Below, one piece after another: positions 1-11,544 of a stretch of 64,000 nt of DNA. The stretch is from the NCBI GenBank assembly GCA_032622095.1, contig CP136067.1, positions 198,052,052 through 198,116,051 of the forward strand, written 5' to 3'. Below the pieces are notes generated by a model, which made no database searches, was not told where the DNA came from, and saw only the letters and a program-made list of their open reading frames with translations. The translations under genes and the position numbers were made by a program. Every line of letters starts with the position of its first letter. Position 1 is the stretch's first letter. This stretch comes from Siphonodentalium dalli (taxonomy: Eukaryota; Mollusca; Scaphopoda; Gadilida; Siphonodentaliidae).

Positions 1-54
1 CAATAGTGAAGAATAACCAACAAAAAACTATCACTGTAACAGCGAAAAAGAAAA

Positions 55-425
55 CACAAACCATCACTGGACAGAGACTGATGAGCGCTGAAAAAATTTA
101 AATATTAACCACCAATAAACCGTCACTGGAACAGTGAAACCGGCGCTACCAGAGACTGATGAGCGCTAAAAAAAAAAATATTAACCACCAACAAACCATC
201 ACTGGAACAGTGAAACAAGCGCTACCAGAGACTGGTGAGCGCAACCAAAAAAACCATCACCAAAAAACCAACAGTAAAAAAGAACCAAAAAAAACCTATC
301 ACTGTAACAGTGAAAAAGAAAACAAAAATCATCACTGAAACAGTGAAACCGGCGCTACCAGAGACTGATGAGCGCTTAAAAAAAAACAAATATTAACCAA
401 AAAACCATCACTAGCACAGTGAAAC
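55..425. repeat. Interspersed palindromic repeats (about five degenerate units)
   Basis: A unit of roughly 50-75 bp recurs near 61, 118, 196, 330 and 405. Each unit has an imperfect hairpin ATCACTGGAACAGTGA and, usually, a second hairpin in which GCGCT and AGCGC flank the text accagagactgatg. A-rich spacers and TATTAACCAMCAA separate the units. They lie 3' of the minus-strand tyrosine recombinase remnant, so they may be its terminal or subterminal repeats. This link rests on adjacency only. Confidence 0.6.
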
Positions 426-831
426 CAGTGCAACCATTGCGCACCACCAGCAGAGGCGGATGTCGGTCGGACAGGAAACGGAAACCGGGCCATGAAGGAC
501 ATGTAAACTGTGTAGCGCATACGCGGACAACGCTCGGGCGCAGCTTGGAACAGAAAATTAGGGGGGGTTCGGAAAACAGGAAAAAAAGGACAGGGAGAGA
601 CCAGGCAGCGAGATCCCCCACGCGTGCTGCGACACGACTTACAGGCCGGATAACCCCGCCAAACCCCTCCCAGTTGCGGAAATCGGACTGTGCGTGCCCG
701 TCGAGTCGGCAAACGGAACTGCAGATAACGACGCCCGGCATTGATGGAAGGGTGCCAGCTCGGCCGCTGTGACTGTGCTATACGAGGGTGGCAAGACGCA
801 CGAACGGAAACGGGCAATCGCGGAACTCTTG

Positions 832-2078
832 TTATGACAACGGCGGATGCCGGATGTACTTACGAAACGCGTCGGAGTTCCAGCGCCCGAGCATCCGGAT
901 TTGTTCATCGGAGTAACCCCGCGATGCTGCCAAGCTCGCCCCTCCTATCCGAAAGGAGTGAGACTTGAAATCCCGGTCATCCAATCGCAGAATTGACAAC
1001 ACTCTCCGGAGAACGGCATTGAAATGCGCCCGTGCCCCGACCGTCCGGTGAGCAGAAGAAGGGGCCCGCCGTCGAAACGCGATGTTTAGGGAAGACGGAA
1101 ATGAGTATGCGGACAAAAGGTGGGATCCTCTAACTTGCCAATAGCGACCACTTGGAGCAATCTATTAACTCTGTGCATGAAATGCCGGAAGCAGATGTCG
1201 ATGGAGGCGGGCGTGACCGTGACATCGGAAACGAGCAGGACAGTTAGATGAGGGGCAGAGAGTGAAGTGCACATTTCGCCGATACGGGCCAGCGCGTAGA
1301 ACGCGAATACGAATAGTGCGCGGAAAAGGACAATTCTGTGTGTGATGCCACGCAACAGGGCAATACAGCGACCATAGAGTGTAACATGGGAACAGTAATT
1401 GGTCGGCGCGGGACGCCGCTCGGGTGCAAGCGTTGAAAGCCCGCGAGCATTTAGTGAATCCGGAAATGTGTAGTGGGAGTCGCCAAGCCCTGAATATTGT
1501 GCTGATATGCGATGACCGACAAAACACTACGCACCGTGGCGGTGCTATACCCGATCTGGAAAAGATGTGCGAGAAAGAGCCCCAGCGTGCTCACGTTAAC
1601 GGGCGGATATGGACGGACGTTAAAGCGGGAAGCAAACTGAACAAAAAACCCCATTGCCGGGCGTATACTGCCGAGATGAACAAGTAAGGGCAGCATCGAG
1701 TAACCGAGTCATAGTTCCCACAAGGTGTTGATGGTCAGCGACGAAGGCAACGGAGTCTGTTCCGGGTCGGCCCATGGGGCCAGCCGGTGGAATATCGAGA
1801 TCAGAAGCCACGGTAGCGTAAGTCTGTGGCTGTCCTAATGCCGACGATGGACCGCGGCACCCTGAACGGGAGACGGTGCCACCAAGTCCCAGCCATGCGT
1901 CCTGCAACTTTGGAGCCAGACGCGCCTTGTCCTCTGCAGAAAGCACTAACGGGATTGAGAGGAGAGGCCCGCTATACTGACCCGGAAAATACACTGCTCG
2001 TCTTCCCCGCGAATATCGGCCGAAGCAGCGACCGATGCAACCTCCTCGGACATGACCACAGCACGCACCCGACCACAC
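832..2078 (-). pseudogene. Tyrosine recombinase remnant (DIRS/Ngaro/Crypton type), frameshifted
   Basis: This is a degenerate integrase-like recombinase that would cut and rejoin transposon DNA through a catalytic tyrosine. Reading right to left, the core-binding domain starts near 1760 (LLDAALTCSSRQYT), shifts frame near 1680, and continues through VNVSTLGLFLAHLFQIGYST. An in-frame TAA sits at 1451-1453, followed by FQRLHPSGVPRRPI. A second shift near 1330 leads to the box I arginine in FAFYALARIGEM. A third shift near 1090 leads to the catalytic block HSFRIGGASLAASRGYSD, LGRWNSDAF and RKYIR. The His-x-x-Arg, Trp and nucleophilic Tyr are all visible. Three frame changes and a stop make it non-functional. 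The local DNA is clearly GC-richer than the rest of the window. No reverse transcriptase or RNase H lies beside it, so a Crypton or an orphaned DIRS recombinase are equally possible. Confidence 0.8.
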
Positions 2079-2365
2079 GACGATCGCGCACCAACCGATG
2101 ACGCTGGAGTCGACCGCACCGACCTATGACGCACACTGCCAGGCACACGCGTGACCCGCGGCCGTACGGGACGAACAATTGAAGGCGCGGCCGTAGAATA
2201 TGGACCACTCCTGGCGGGCATCCCCTTCGAACGGGCAGGGACGCCGGCTGGTAATGCATGCCTGGTCCCCCGCGATGGCCCAACCACTTCCACCCGGACG
2301 TCGGGTACTAATCGGTGTCTGGTCATTGCTGTCGCTTTTGGCATCTGAAAAAAAGGAGAAAACAA
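2079..2365 (-). other. Possible N-terminal part of the recombinase element, unrecognised
   Basis: An open minus-strand frame (2365 down to 1946) encodes an Arg/Ser/Pro/Val-rich, low-complexity peptide that overlaps the next frame of the recombinase remnant near 1950-2078. It shares the high GC content of the recombinase. It may be the linker or gag-like leader of the same element. No motif identifies it, and the overlapping plus-strand frames look like composition artefacts. Confidence 0.3.
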
Positions 2366-3789
2366 GTACTAAGGTCATAAAAAGAGGCGTAACCGACGCC
2401 CGGCCAGCACGCCGTATCGGATGACGACCGTTATAGCCCGGAGACCACCGTATGATGCACCACAACCCATCGGTACATCATAGCGAGCGCCCACACCAAC
2501 TAGGGTAGCAACCAACCATCTACTTAACACAATCACTGCATTAACCACCAACAGTAATGCTACTAAACAGTAAAACCAGGTTAGGCCTCTAAGCTGCAAT
2601 GGAAATAACCATGGGTAAAAAAATGATAGCAGAAACCTTCCCTTCAATGATATCGCATATGATGGCCAACACACATGTGGGGAAAAACTGCATGGCATTG
2701 TAAACCGGTTTTATAACAGACTACCGGGACAGTTCATACAATGTAACTAAGATATATGGTTAGACAGGAAGAAAATAATCAAAGGGGCAGAACGGCATGA
2801 AGAATATCGGATCAAACTATAGTCGTGCGTTGAGAACTCAGACCAAGTTTATGGAACCTAACAGCTGAAAAATGGTTGAATTGTCGAAGCATGCATGATT
2901 TCAATGGCAATGGGCCATAATCCTTTAAAATATATCGGATTTCGATCTGTATTTAGTGCGGAGAAATGCATACACAACATTTGGCACCGATCAGCGTGAA
3001 AAGAGGTCAGTTATAGCACCATGCGTAAAGTGTCTACAGACAGACGGACGGACGGACAGACGGACAAACAAGTGGTAAAACCGGACCACGACCCTATGGA
3101 TACCATGCGATCACCGCGACACCACTCCCCATGAGGAATATTACCTAACCGAGTTTGGTTTAAAGGATTACTATCCTCATGAAACAACAAAACTCCATCG
3201 GAAAGCCACCCCTATTGTGATCACAATGATCCAAGTCCCATACAAATCGCGTAATAAATAAGCCGAGAAATAAATAAATAATACCACCATCGGTTGTCGG
3301 CTATCTCCGTCGCAAAACCTCGCATGACGTCAAGCGAGGTAAACTAATTAAAAACAGGGAATCGGAGTCGGAGTTAATTATCAGCGCGATAGTGTAAGGT
3401 AATTACTGCGGGGCATATCAATAGCATTGTGTACACATGGTGAATTGTCATCGCGCGGTGAGTTATCTTCACTTGTGATTTATCTTAAGTGCTGTTTGGA
3501 AAGTTAATGTTTTGACAAAAACTATAGAAGGCCAATTGAGCGGGGTAGATAACACTTTCGTGTCAAAAATAAAACTTATGAAAACACGAGCCGGCATGTG
3601 AACTTTAAGCGGGTGCGTGTTCGCGATGTTGTATGTCTGTCACTGTATATTTTGTATATAAATACTTTTCGTTATTCTGTCCATCTTATGTATGTAAATT
3701 CGTTTTCTCCAAATCCATTCATGTTATTTAATTGGATCAAAGAATAAAGCAATTCAGTTTCCCGTATTTACAATCATTCATTCGTGACA
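2366..3789. other. No gene seen
   Basis: GC content falls from about 2500 onward. A short GACG/GACA-rich tract lies at about 3045-3072. Nothing else is recognisable, and the few open frames are short and unlike proteins. Confidence 0.6.
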
Positions 3790-3954
3790 ATGCCATATAA
3801 ATGCAGTGTTTTCGGCTGTGGCCGGTCTAGTGACTCTCGGTTAGGTATAATGCTGTATTCATTTCCAAACGATGATCGTTTACGTGACATTTGGCGGGAT
3901 TCCTGTGGGAAATCCGTTGCGCAAAATCAGAAACCGATTACATACACCAAATAA
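3790..3954 (+). pseudogene. Truncated THAP-type zinc finger (54 codons)
   Basis: An ATG in the context gacaATGcc opens MPYKCSVFGCGRSSDSR, then LYSFPNDDRLRDIWRDSCG, and ends at TAA. This matches the start of a THAP domain, the C2CH DNA-binding finger of THAP proteins and P-element transposases: an N-terminal Met-Pro, Cys-x4-Cys, the Phe-Pro of the AVPTIF-like region, and a conserved Trp. The second half of the finger, Cys-x2-His, is missing because the frame stops about 15 residues too early. The fragment could be a dead gene copy, a transposase remnant, or a first exon whose donor I cannot place. No partner exon was found downstream. Confidence 0.65.
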
Positions 3955-5178
3955 AGTGCGTTTAATTTGACGAGTCAGTCATGGTTACGAATACATACAG
4001 TTGCAGTTAAAGTGGGGAGTATGTTGATGAATAAAAGTCGAGTCCCCATTACCTTCACCATGGCTCAATAAAGAGCGTTCCATGTTAATAGTTTTCCTAA
4101 TATGGTACGAATAAAAAGAGTTTAATAACGCGGGAATTGCTATGACTTGGAAGGAGATATAAAGCATGCATATCGGAAATTCGTGTACATGATTGTATTG
4201 ACCTGCATTTGTGTAATCAGTAACCAATCACGATGACAATTGTTCTAAGTCGAGTCTCTTTACCTTGACGCAATAAAGGGCGTTCCCTATTACGATATAT
4301 TTCGAATAAAGAGTGCTTGTATATGTGATTACATATTAAACTGGATTATTATCCCTCCTTCAAAAAGTGTTATATATGATTGGGTGTTTAAACGAACCAC
4401 GGCGAACGTTTATATATTTTATAATCATATTGTTATGCGTAATTGACACCTAGGTCGAGTTATGACCTGGATATTCAATAGACCGCATCGCTAGAGTGCT
4501 AATTTTATAGGCCAATAACCATGCATAGACGCAGTGAATTTCCATCAGTGACAGTCGGCAAGATTGTTGGGGTGTGGGAAGCAATATTCCGAAATATATA
4601 GAAACACCATATTACCCTAATATATACATGATTCATAACCAAGAAAAAATGAATTTATCATATCATATTGGTAATGAATGAATTGATTATAATTGATTAA
4701 ATCCGACAGCAATAAACCGATTTTTTTTTTGTTCTACCGCGTTACAATAAATTAAAACGAAACGCTCTTTATTCACACACGACTAAGGGCATCTGGAAAT
4801 TGGAATGTGTACGAGATGATAATTGCCTAATAACTGTGCAAGTCTTCGCATATATATGCAATCTTTATATGAATATATAATATATAATATAACTTGGACT
4901 ATTCCGGTAACGAAAAAAAATATATAAATACGAGCACGTGTTTATATAGATAAATGCGCGCCAAACTGAATAATATACAGGCATGGCTTTATAGTAACAG
5001 CACATCGCGATGCATATAATAATAACGATAAAGACAGTTAATTACGAGAACGGCGATGTTTTCGGCGAAGTTTTGCATTCGCAGTGTGATAACACGACAA
5101 TCTTGAAAGGCCGCGATCGACTACCTGCAAACTTTTAAAATACCGCCGAAGCGTATCTATGCGTTGTCAATGAGTTAT
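3955..5178. other. AT-rich DNA with one short repeated motif, no gene
   Basis: The motif 'caataaagRgcgttcc...tatggtacgaataaa(a)agag' occurs twice, at about 4065-4122 and 4270-4312. Related 'aaagagcgtt' text recurs in repeats near 43500 and 62500. Otherwise only AT-rich sequence is seen. Confidence 0.5.
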
Positions 5179-5246
5179 CACGTGATCGATCACGTGCTAT
5201 GCTTCTGTGTACATGTGACAATCACGTGATCGGGCCGATCACGTGA
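5179..5246. promoter_or_regulatory. Two nested E-box palindromes (four CACGTG cores)
   Basis: CACGTGATCGATCACGTG (5179-5196) is a perfect 18-bp palindrome. The stretch 5222-5246 is a 25-bp palindrome with 12-bp arms around a single G, again ending in CACGTG on both sides. CACGTG is the canonical E-box/CLEAR-type core bound by bHLH-ZIP factors. Four cores in 68 bp could form a binding cluster or a cruciform. No adjacent gene start is identifiable. Confidence 0.4.
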
Positions 5247-5393
5247 CTACGTCTACAACAAAATCTTCGGCTAACTTCGTAATTTTTTATTTAGTCGTTA
5301 TAAAAAGAACGATTGGCGGCCGAATATTAGATTATATGCGCCCAATGGACATGTTATATATATATTATCGGTATATTGAAAGAAAATATTATT

Positions 5394-5394
<1 letters not shown>

Positions 5395-5428
<34 letters not shown>
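5395..5428 (+). repeat. T34 homopolymer
   Basis: An uninterrupted run of 34 T precedes caggaccg. It may be the A-tail of a minus-strand retroposed copy, but no body or target-site duplication is evident. Confidence 0.9.
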
Positions 5429-7512
5429 CAGGACCGTATTCCTGTAAACATATTTATTACCAATAAGTATATAACAATACATATTGGGATTGGAGGACAA
5501 GTGCGATCCACTTATACATAACCCCCTCTCCCAATTTCCGTTTTAACACCGATACATAATAATGTGGGTTGTCAACACGATAGGTATAACATAATGTACA
5601 AGTGTATACATACAGTGGATTATTGTATATTATTTTAAGTATAGTGTATAGTCTCAGCACCCCACCAATTCTAAATAATTTCATTAATGATTTCAAGTAG
5701 CTGTTTTAAATGTGATACATGTACCTCATGGTGCATTGTTAACATTTGTACAATTTGCATTCAAATGATTCGAGCGCCTTAACAGAACTTTGTCGTATTT
5801 TCCTCTGGAGTTGTATCTCGGAAGTAATTTTGCACAGCTTGAAAGATATGTTCAGTTTATAATTGTTCGAAGTTCGGGTCCCCAAATATAAGTGCCATAA
5901 CTGACTGTATATTAAAGCGCAGAAGATTATTACGGCGTGTAATTCTTTCTTCAAAGTGTGGTTGGCATTAAAAAAAATAGTGGAAAACATTCGCTACAGA
6001 ATGTCCACACCTACCTGTAGCAGAAATTTTAAGTTTATCAGCTTGGAGATGAACACATTCACACCACTGTTTACAATGAAGGATGTTTAATAGCAGTTTA
6101 CCATATGAAAAACATGTTGGTAGTTGTAATGGCTTAGTTACTAGTGCTGTCTTGAACCTATCGAGTGGAATGTTTCATCCTTTTTTGGTTGTTTGTTTGT
6201 TTTTTTTTTCAGCCAATTTGTTCCACCAAGCATAACCTGAATTATCACAGATAAAAGGCAAATTACTATATTAATCATTTAAGTAATTAAAACCAATTCC
6301 ATGTTGCCGAAAGGATGAGACTTTAATATCGATTACATTTTTATTTTCAGCGACATATTTTCATTTTCATTTTCCGATAGTCAAAGTTGACCGAAGGAGC
6401 AATTATAAGAAATAATTAAAACCATTGATGTAAATATTGATAACAGCCCATTTGCAACAATAAATATCAAGAATTAATCAATAATTAATCAATAACGATC
6501 ATTTTATGTAACAATAAACTCTTCAAACGGTGTCAACCAATGCGTTTTGTTTGGTGTTACGTCATTCGTCGTATTTGACCCGGAACTCGGTTGAAGGTTA
6601 GGCTATTCAGCCAATTGCGTCGAATTACGAAATCGCGTTTGAATGTCTTTTCCCGCATGATAAAAAGAGGTCTTCGCACGAACCAAAAACGATCACACTT
6701 CCCAATTATAAGTAAAAATACCCAAATGAAGAAGTCTATGTAGGTCCCGAAGGAGTCTATAGACTCTTTGATGTAGAGTTCTGATGGAGAAAATGTAGGT
6801 CGATCTATTTTTGTCATAACTCTGACGTATTTTGACCTGGGAGAAAAAATCGAAACCGAGGCTCACTACGAGCATGCCAGTTTTAAATATAGAAACAGGG
6901 AATCCCGACAAATGGCGAAATCGGCGACAAACAAATAATCGAAAACACATAAAATAAACATAGCAAAAACGCGGCACAGTAAAAATGTCAGAACGCCACG
7001 AGGTTTTACGTCGTTTTTGGTGACGTCATGGAGTGAAACGGAGTAGAGTGACACCAAGGTACGAATCTGTCTGATCGCCATACTGTTGCGCGAGCGCACG
7101 TAACCATGAACTTGCCGAATGTCGTCGGAAAAGGCTGAGACTTGTTGTCCGGTTCCCAATCCATGCACTTGAAAGAAGCGAATGAATCGGTTATAATTAA
7201 ATGTTTGCGCCTATTATCAGGTATTCAGTCGATAGGCCGATCACGCCGCGAGGGGTCCAGGAAGATGTAACCTATCTTTGGCGGCACGTGGGGGTCGCGT
7301 AACTTCGTGACGTCATTGTTCCAAAATGTTGGCGCCGAGAAGCCGAAGTCATAGACGCGCAGACAAGACTTCGGTTGGAAATCTCCATGGCAGGCGAATC
7401 TTGACCACTTCCGCGGAAAGACAAGAAACGCGAGTATTTTAAATATATTCCTGGACCATAGTATGTGGCAATGAATTGCTTTTGATTCAAAATGTCGCAT
7501 GTCGACATCTCG
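5429..7512. other. No gene seen
   Basis: This is AT-rich sequence with scattered short frames. No family, splice-framed exon or repeat was recognised. Confidence 0.5.
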
Positions 7513-8130
7513 TATAGCGCAATTACAGCCCCCAAACGCATAACTTTCCGAAAATGGGTTGCCCCGTCAACCGGACGCAAATTGGGGGCATTGACCAAAT
7601 TATTTTGGAAGATTTATAGACCACGACTGATGACCCGTATATTATGAGTTGTCACCTGGATAATTCCGTCATGCCAAATAGTCGGGACACGGCATGAAAT
7701 TAACGCGTACATGGCTATAAAGTTATATAAAAGTAAGCATTGTAACATTAGAAAGGGTGGTTCGGTGGCCATTTTGAATGGCGCCCACAGTCTGAAGGAA
7801 GATTTGAGAGCAAGGTTAGTTGCAGATGTTGGAAAATAGCCCTGGATCATTTAGCTTTAGAAAAAACATTTATATTTTATTCAAACATAACAGCATATAG
7901 CGAAATTACAGCCCCCAACATCATAAATTTCCGCAAAGAAGTTGCTATGGCAACCGGTCGCAATGTGGTGGGATCTACCCAAAATTCCTAGGATATTGAT
8001 AGACTGTGGGTGATACCCATATAGTATGAATTGTCACGATGAGAATCCTGCCATGGCAAATGGTCTGCCCCAACCTTGAAGGAAGGCATAAGTTACTATA
8101 AATTCATTGAAAAGTAAGCATGTATGCAAC
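7513..8130. repeat. Diverged direct duplication (about 240 bp, spacing about 380 bp)
   Basis: 7513-7752 and 7893-8130 align along their length. Shared text runs from 'atagcgMaattacagcccc' through 'gaattgtcac', 'atgccaaat' and 'aaagtaagcat'. Divergence is substantial, so this is an old duplication or two copies of one interspersed repeat. Confidence 0.65.
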
Positions 8131-9087
8131 CAATCTCGTCTGAGTAAAGTTATCGCAAAAGAATCACGACCCAAACGAGTTCAGTCCTCGTGAGGCTAAT
8201 TAGCACTCATAGCACAAACCCCACTCACTGGACCACAATGATCAAATCTAAAATAATAATTATTTTGAACATGACCATAGTGTCGTAGAAATCCGCTCAA
8301 TCTACATGATAACCTATGTGCCCGCATACATAACTATTATGTAACAGAGTTTGTAATAGTAACAACGGTAATATCCTATATGATGACCAGAATAAACCAA
8401 CGGAATTGAATTAAGGGGATGGAAAAGTATGTTTCATGAAAAATGTCTAACAAACGGGCTGACAAAAATGCCCTTGTCCACCTAAAATCAGACATAAATA
8501 GACATAACATGAGAAAAATTAGAGCATACATCGGGGTAAAGGGGGGGGGGGCACTAATAGATGTGAACTAAAAAGCTTTATGTACCAGAAAAGTGACTTG
8601 GAAACAGAATATATCAGCAATATTTGGGCAGTCAAATGTAAAAAAAAACTATACCTCAACAGTAACATTAGGCAGCCCATTATGAAAAGTGACATACAAT
8701 GAAGAGCCAAGGAACAATTCTTATGATTAGTGTTTACGGTAACGTGTGAAAAACGTCCGCTAAAACCTGTCGGTCAGGTTTTCTTGGGGATCTAGTCGCC
8801 ATATTTCTATTGTAGACACATGTACCTGATGTTGTCATTTATGAATTCGTGGCAGGTACATGAAAATCTGCCACGAAAGCAAATCGATCCTTCTATCGGG
8901 CAAATGTATGATGTGAAATAGATGCTGACCGTTTGTTCAAGTCGTTGGAATTAATTTCATTGCCTGACTAGCCACGATTTATATAAGTGTTGTACCGTTT
9001 ACAGATGAAAATGTTGATACTCTAACAGTTTAGAATTACTACTCCAGTCGAAAGCGAGATTTCAAGATGTCGTATTATGACCCAAAG
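8131..9087. other. No gene seen
   Basis: AT-rich DNA with a short G run near 8541-8550. Nothing is recognised. Confidence 0.5.
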
Positions 9088-9308
9088 TACATAACTAGAA
9101 AAATTACATGTTTTATATATTACAAAACAAATTTATAAATGGGGAAAGTACCGTATTCCGACGAAATATGTCATATTTCACGACGGACTCACGGTGGGGG
9201 TTCGCATCCGGTCAATTCTAGTTTGGTGCACAGTAAGAAAACATCGCGAAGAAAAGTACGGTTTATAAAATGTAAATATAAAGTAATCGAGAAATTGTCG
9301 GTTATCAG
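9088..9308 (+). repeat. Unit A, first copy of a near-identical 221-bp duplication
   Basis: The sequence from 'tacataactag' to 'gttatcag' reappears at 10028-10248 with one visible mismatch (tacaaaac versus taaaaaac). It holds a short frame starting MGKVPYSDEICH that matches no family I know and runs into different sequence after each copy, so it is not treated as a gene. Confidence 0.9.
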
Positions 9309-10027
9309 ATACAAACATAGAGCTTATACTGACGAGAACTTTGTTGATTATTGAATATTATGTGTGAAAAACATGAAGTTCATCCATTCTAGGCCGGTGA
9401 GTAATTAGTGATCATCGGGAAGTAGGGTGTAATCCGCCGTGGCCACATTGACCAAACTTGCCATCCGCTTAAGAGCCAGCCCGCTGCAATGCGCACCTGG
9501 CAACCCACCACAAAGTAGTCATAAAAAGCAAATCGCCACATATTCGCGTGCAACGGATAAAGGGTGGCTGCCCCGATGAATTGGTGCTAAAACAGTGATG
9601 GAGCTCCTAACAAGGTGGGCTCTCGCCTCCGGGAAACCTAGCGGAATGCCAAGTCAAATGTCTCAATCCAAATATACCTGTGAAAAATAAGAATGGAATG
9701 ACGAAAACCTTAATCTTCAAACATAGCCCTAGAAACTAGTCAGAGGGTTATAGTGGTCCATTTCAAGATAACTGTCCTCGAGCCTTTCGACATTAAATTG
9801 ATATAGTCAGCTTTGGCAGTCAATGAATTCTCATTCCTGGTGGGCAGGGTCAATGGAAAGTGCATATTACCTGGATAAGTCTTCATAGCATTTTTGCAAA
9901 CGTCATGCATAAGCCTAACACAGCTCTGGTTAACAACGCATCTCACATGAACACAGACAATCATTTCAAGACAGCATCCCCAGACTGGAATAGAATGCAC
10001 ACATAGCAAACACATAGATGGTGCTGA
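9309..10027. other. Unique spacer, unrecognised, containing unit B
   Basis: GC-moderate sequence at about 9420-9640 resembles the 5' region of a retroelement in texture only. Unit B, 36 bp from 'gttatagtgg' to 'ctcgag', lies at 9747-9782. The minus-strand frame at 9740-10015 (91 aa, Cys/His-rich) is not recognised. Confidence 0.4.
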
Positions 10028-10285
10028 TACATAACTAGAAAAATTACATGTTTTATATATTAAAAAACAAATTTATAAATGGGGAAAGTACCGTATTCCG
10101 ACGAAATATGTCATATTTCACGACGGACTCACGGTGGGGGTTCGCATCCGGTCAATTCTAGTTTGGTGCACAGTAAGAAAACATCGCGAAGAAAAGTACG
10201 GTTTATAAAATGTAAATATAAAGTAATCGAGAAATTGTCGGTTATCAGTGTTATAGTGGTCCATTTCAAGATAACTGTCCTCGAG
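10028..10285 (+). repeat. Composite duplication: unit A plus unit B fused
   Basis: Positions 10028-10248 copy 9088-9308, and 10250-10285 copy 9747-9782. The two pieces meet at a shared GTTAT (gttatcag/t/gttatag). The source pieces lie 438 bp apart upstream, so this segment is a mosaic of two local templates. Confidence 0.85.
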
Positions 10286-10570
10286 GTAGACCCAAAAGTA
10301 TCTCGAAACAGGAGCTAGAAATTATTGACCTTGTGGGTTGTGCGAAATTCGTTTGAATGGGCAGTCGGGTATCGACAACGTCACCACGAAGACAATCAAT
10401 CAATCAAGGTACCCGACTTTCTCGTGGTTGGCGCTCAGATGTTCACTTGACCTCGAAATTTCTAAACCGCTGACCCCGGTCGCAGGTCGATACAATATTA
10501 AGGTCGACCGTCTATAAAAATCTTTTCCTTCGTAAAATTTATTTTATCTTCTCAAAAGTCACTGGTGGGT

Positions 10571-11013
10571 AAGCCTGCAAATAGCGTGTCTGTCATTTGC
10601 AGAATGATGTCCACAGAAGGTGAATTTAGTGACGCTATCCCGCATAGCGGGCTAGCATCACTAAATCCACCCTCTGTGAACCTCATTCTGCCTAGGCCTC
10701 AACTGCTATGTCAGACCTAGGATCAGATTGAAGTTCCCCAGTTGATGTTGGTGATGTTCACCCATTGGGCACCTCAATTATGAATTTTATCTTCTGAAAA
10801 TTAGGGAATATAGAAACGTCCTAGATGGGAGATGTAACTAAAAACAATGTTAATTTAATACTATAGATACTTCCCAGAAGATGAGGCCTAAGCAGAATGA
10901 GGTCCACAGAGGGTGAATTTATTAATGCTAGCCCGCTACGCGGAATAGCGTCACTAAATTCACCCTCTGGGGACCTCATTCTGCAAATGACAGACACACT
11001 ATTTACAGGCTTG
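10571..11013. mobile_element. Non-autonomous TIR element with two internal hairpins (MULE-like?)
   Basis: Terminal inverted repeats read (C)AAGCCTGYAAATAGYGTG and continue into TGTCTGTCATTTGCAG. Inside are two long imperfect hairpins, 10609-10691 and 10892-10984, with ~45-bp stems from GCAGAATGA to CCCGC. The second is roughly the reverse complement of the first. Flanks CTGGTGGGT and CTGATGGGT form a 9-bp near-perfect target duplication, the size typical of Mutator-like elements. There is no coding capacity. Superfamily assignment is inferred from target-site length only. Confidence 0.7.
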
Positions 11014-11544
11014 CTGATGGGTATACTTTATCGTCAACACCTCAAAGTGATCCCATTGTTGTCGACAGCCATATTCGTAAACCATGAATATTTGATCAAT
11101 ACAATGTTGGTTTGAACTTGTTTTACTCTGGTTAGGGGTATATCAAAAACTAAAGCTCTTTCTCGATTTGGCCGCTACACGGTCCTGCACCATTAGCCCT
11201 ACCAATTAATATACTGTTCAACACAATAACCAAATCTAAGAATAATTCTATCATTCAGGTCGAGTAGTCGCCTCGCCCTTCATAGACAATCTTAAAACAC
11301 GCCCGCCATTATGCCTGCATATACTTGTGTTGTAAACCGCTTATACTATATTCAAAGACACCCTATGTATTTTATCAATAGGAACTCAAACCACCGACAG
11401 GATTAAAGTATTGATGCACTGCGTGTGTTGAATCTGTTCATAGACCAACCATGGATACATGAATAGGTCCCGAACAAACATGGAAACAAGCCATGTCATG
11501 CTTGGGACTTCTATACATCGACGACACAATGGGTATAATATGTC

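Noticed and set aside
140-240. CTGATGAG next to GAAAC, resembling a hammerhead ribozyme core
   Set aside because: GCGC downstream of CTGATGA pairs with GCGC upstream of it instead of forming stem II before a GAAA, and no cleavable NUH with stems I and III can be arranged.
332-908. Several overlapping frames of 75-161 codons on both strands
   Set aside because: High GC content lowers stop frequency here. Only the recombinase frames further right show recognisable motifs.
9139-10318. Paired 71- and 79-codon ORFs starting MGKVPYSDEICH
   Set aside because: They are identical only because the 221-bp DNA segment is duplicated. They diverge immediately outside it and lack recognisable domains.
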